In this document: positions 62,230-64,000 of the stretch, in pieces | Layout: the number at the start of each line of letters is the position of its first letter | Position numbering within the stretch: position 1 is the first letter of the stretch | Source: Larimichthys crocea | Lineage: Eukaryota > Chordata > Actinopteri > Sciaenidae | Direction: 5' to 3' | Length of the DNA stretch: 64,000 nucleotides | Assembly (NCBI RefSeq): GCF_000972845.2 | Contig: NW_020853101.1 | Span: 124,001-188,000, forward strand | The notes under the pieces: model-generated | Seen by the model: the letters and a program-made list of their open reading frames with translations, nothing else | Told to the model about the DNA's origin: nothing | Databases searched by the model: none | Position numbers and translations under genes: made by a program

Positions 62230-62755
62230 CAGCGGTCGGCAAATAAGTTTGGGGGGGGGGGGTGTATGAAAGTGTGTGGTTAGGGGTTTTACGGCCTTAA
62301 ACGCCCACTGCGTCTGTCATGAAACAGTCAACCTGCCCTAGCAACCTGCCATAACTAATGTATACAGCAGCGCAGATCTGCTGACCTTGTTTGGTTTTGT
62401 TTTTTTCATTTAATGAAACACATTTGTTCACGTTGTCCGTTGCAAGAGGGACACAGGACACTTTTATTTTCCACAGGTTACAGCGCACGCACGTGCCAAT
62501 TAGTGTTCCGACCTGTGCGTCAAGTAAAGAGGCTGCGAGGATGTTCTGGCTGCTGTCACGTTACTTATCAGCTACTTTTCAATAAATGTTGTGAAATCTG
62601 TGGAATTGTTGTATTTTGACAGGAAACATGAGGTTTCAAAGATATATTTAAAAAAATATATATATATATTAAAATAAATCAACGTCATTTAGCGGGCCAG
62701 ATATAATTGATGGCGGGCCAGTTCTGGCCCGCGGGCCGCTAATTGCCGACCCCTG
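62230..62755. mobile_element. hAT-type MITE
   Basis: The left end CAGCGGTCGGCAA and inverted right end CAGGGGTCGGCAA are nearly identical. The eight-base direct repeat CCCTACAG flanks exactly (62222-62229 and 62756-62763). The right side contains GGCCCGCGGGCC. There is no transposase frame. Confidence 0.88.
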
Positions 62756-63764
62756 CCCTACAGCTAACACCTTCTTGTTGTGTAATAATAGACCAAACAG
62801 AGCCTACTTCTACTTCTGGCTAGAATGAGTCTGAAACCACTTCACACCATCAGATTTCACTCCATCTCAAATATTGTAGAATTATTTGTATATGTATTAT
62901 ATTATGTTATTATCAGGGGTGTCACAGCGCTTTAAAAAGTGGGGGTGTTCTAGGGGTGGCACATGAGCGAAATTATCTGCATTGATTATCGGGAAAATTA
63001 ACCATATACAGTAGTCGAGTTGTAAAAAGAAACCAGGGGGGATGGTGAAATTTTTCATTTATGTGACATATTTTCCAGCTGGGGGGTCTGGTGGTCCTCC
63101 CCCAGAAAATTTTGTATTTCTTAGATGCAATTTCCTGCATTCTAGTCAATTTTAGGGTGACTTGCTAGACATGGCAAATCCTAAATCCCATCTGATTCAT
63201 ATTCTCAGTTGCATGGCCTGAACAAGACAATACTATTTATCGGAAAGAAACAATAACCACTTAACTATGGACATCATGTCATTCACATCTTTTTTTAAAC
63301 ATATTTGTAAAAACATTTTAAATATCTTTGTGAATGTGCTCAAATATTTTTTAAACACAACTTTGTGTATTTTTTAACATCTTTGTGTGTTTTTAAACAC
63401 ATTTAAATACATTTAAACACATTTTTGTTAAAAAACATCTTCACTTAAAAAACAACTTAAGGAGGAGGAAAGAAGACTTCGAGTTTTAAGACGACGCGAT
63501 GTTTGAAACAAGCGGTATTAAAGAATATGAAGCAGCAGGTAGCAGCTACAGAGTGTGGATGATTGATAGCTGTCAGCTGTCGACCAATCAGAGTCAGGAG
63601 AATCTATTAGTACCGCCCACATTCACCTTTGACCCACCAATGACGATCCAGAATGAAGTAAACCCAAAGGTAGTATATCGCAGCAAGAGGTCTCACTTCA
63701 CTGTCAAAGCCTCTTTGTCTTTATGTAACAACCAGGAGCTTCGTGATTGTTTCAAACTAAAGCA

Positions 63765-63911
63765 GAGACATAGCAGGAGACATTAGCAGGAGACATTAGC
63801 AGAGACATAGCAGGAGACATTAGCAGAGACATAGCAGGAGACATTAGCAGAGACATTAGCAGGAGACATTAGCAGAGACATAGCAGGAGACATTAGCAGA
63901 GACATTAGCAG
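63765..63911. repeat. 12/24-bp minisatellite
   Basis: Twelve near-copies of a 12-base unit alternate between GAGACATAGCAG and GAGACATTAGCA, giving a 24-base higher-order unit. The array ends at AGCAGCG near 63911. Confidence 0.93.
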
Positions 63912-64000
63912 CGTTTCTTCCCGCTGGAATAGAACTTTTGACACGAAACAGCAAAGATAAGACATACTGTGTCATTTTGTGGATTTTTTTGCTACTCTTT

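Larger units (their letters stand above)
46400..64000. other. Upstream intron or 5' flank of the PLPPR5-like gene
   Basis: No N-terminal PLPPR exon was recognised here. Listed elements aside, the stretches 48330-49885, 51180-51600, 55270-55790, 55870-56830, 58430-60110 and 62930-63760 show no feature I can identify. A GGGGGGTCTGGTGGTCCTCC stretch near 63080 looks like a fragment of a dispersed repeat I cannot name. The 95-codon open frame at 63499-63786 resembles no known family. Confidence 0.5.

Noticed and set aside
63499..63786. 95-codon open frame near the right edge
   Set aside because: No similarity recognised; it runs into the minisatellite and has no supporting splice or promoter signal.
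1..64000. CRISPR arrays, operons or prokaryotic mobile elements
   Set aside because: No spaced direct repeats, ribosome-binding sites or clustered genes. The splice sites and retroelements show the DNA is vertebrate nuclear.

Overview
The window is animal nuclear DNA, almost certainly from a ray-finned (teleost) fish. Coding exons are short, split and tens of kilobases apart. AC/GT dinucleotide runs are frequent. The repeats are teleost-like: an L2-clade LINE with a (TTGAT)-type tail, a BEL/Pao retroelement, PIF/Harbinger and hAT DNA transposons, a tRNA-derived SINE and solo LTRs. There is no operon, CRISPR array or other prokaryotic structure.

The only host gene I can support is one minus-strand gene running through most of the window. 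Four exons (46267-46399, 27833-28083, 8446-8622, 4121-4255) have consensus splice sites and compatible phases. Together they encode 232 residues of a phospholipid phosphatase-related membrane protein, closest to PLPPR5 (PRG-5/LPPR5). The N-terminal exons (upstream of 46399) and the last few residues (downstream of 4121) were not found. The lipid-phosphatase C2 motif is degenerate, as expected in this family.

The rest is intron or flank filled with transposable elements. Intron 8623-27832 holds a GC-rich inverted-repeat element (11.8-12.5 kb), a decayed BEL/Pao element with its 3' LTR (12.75-15.9 kb) joined to a 5'-truncated L2 LINE (15.9-19.0 kb), a second L2 split by an LTR-like insertion (22.3-24.0 kb) and a SINE (24.6 kb). 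Intron 28084-46266 holds LINE relics, two solo LTRs (32.1 and 40.8 kb), an 868-bp hAT element with a BED-finger transposase remnant (38.9 kb) and a third L2 fragment (44.5 kb). The 46.4-64 kb region holds the longest L2 (51.6-55.2 kb, one premature stop in its endonuclease/RT frame), another solo LTR (56.8 kb), a second SINE copy (58.1 kb), an internally deleted Harbinger transposon (60.1-61.6 kb), a hAT MITE (62.2 kb) and a minisatellite (63.8 kb).

Several insertions show exact target-site duplications, and near-identical L2 copies suggest recent transposition. Two perfect hairpins (27183-27234 and 50321-50359) and a palindrome inside the Harbinger transposase are the least explained structures. 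I did not find evidence for a new multi-gene system.
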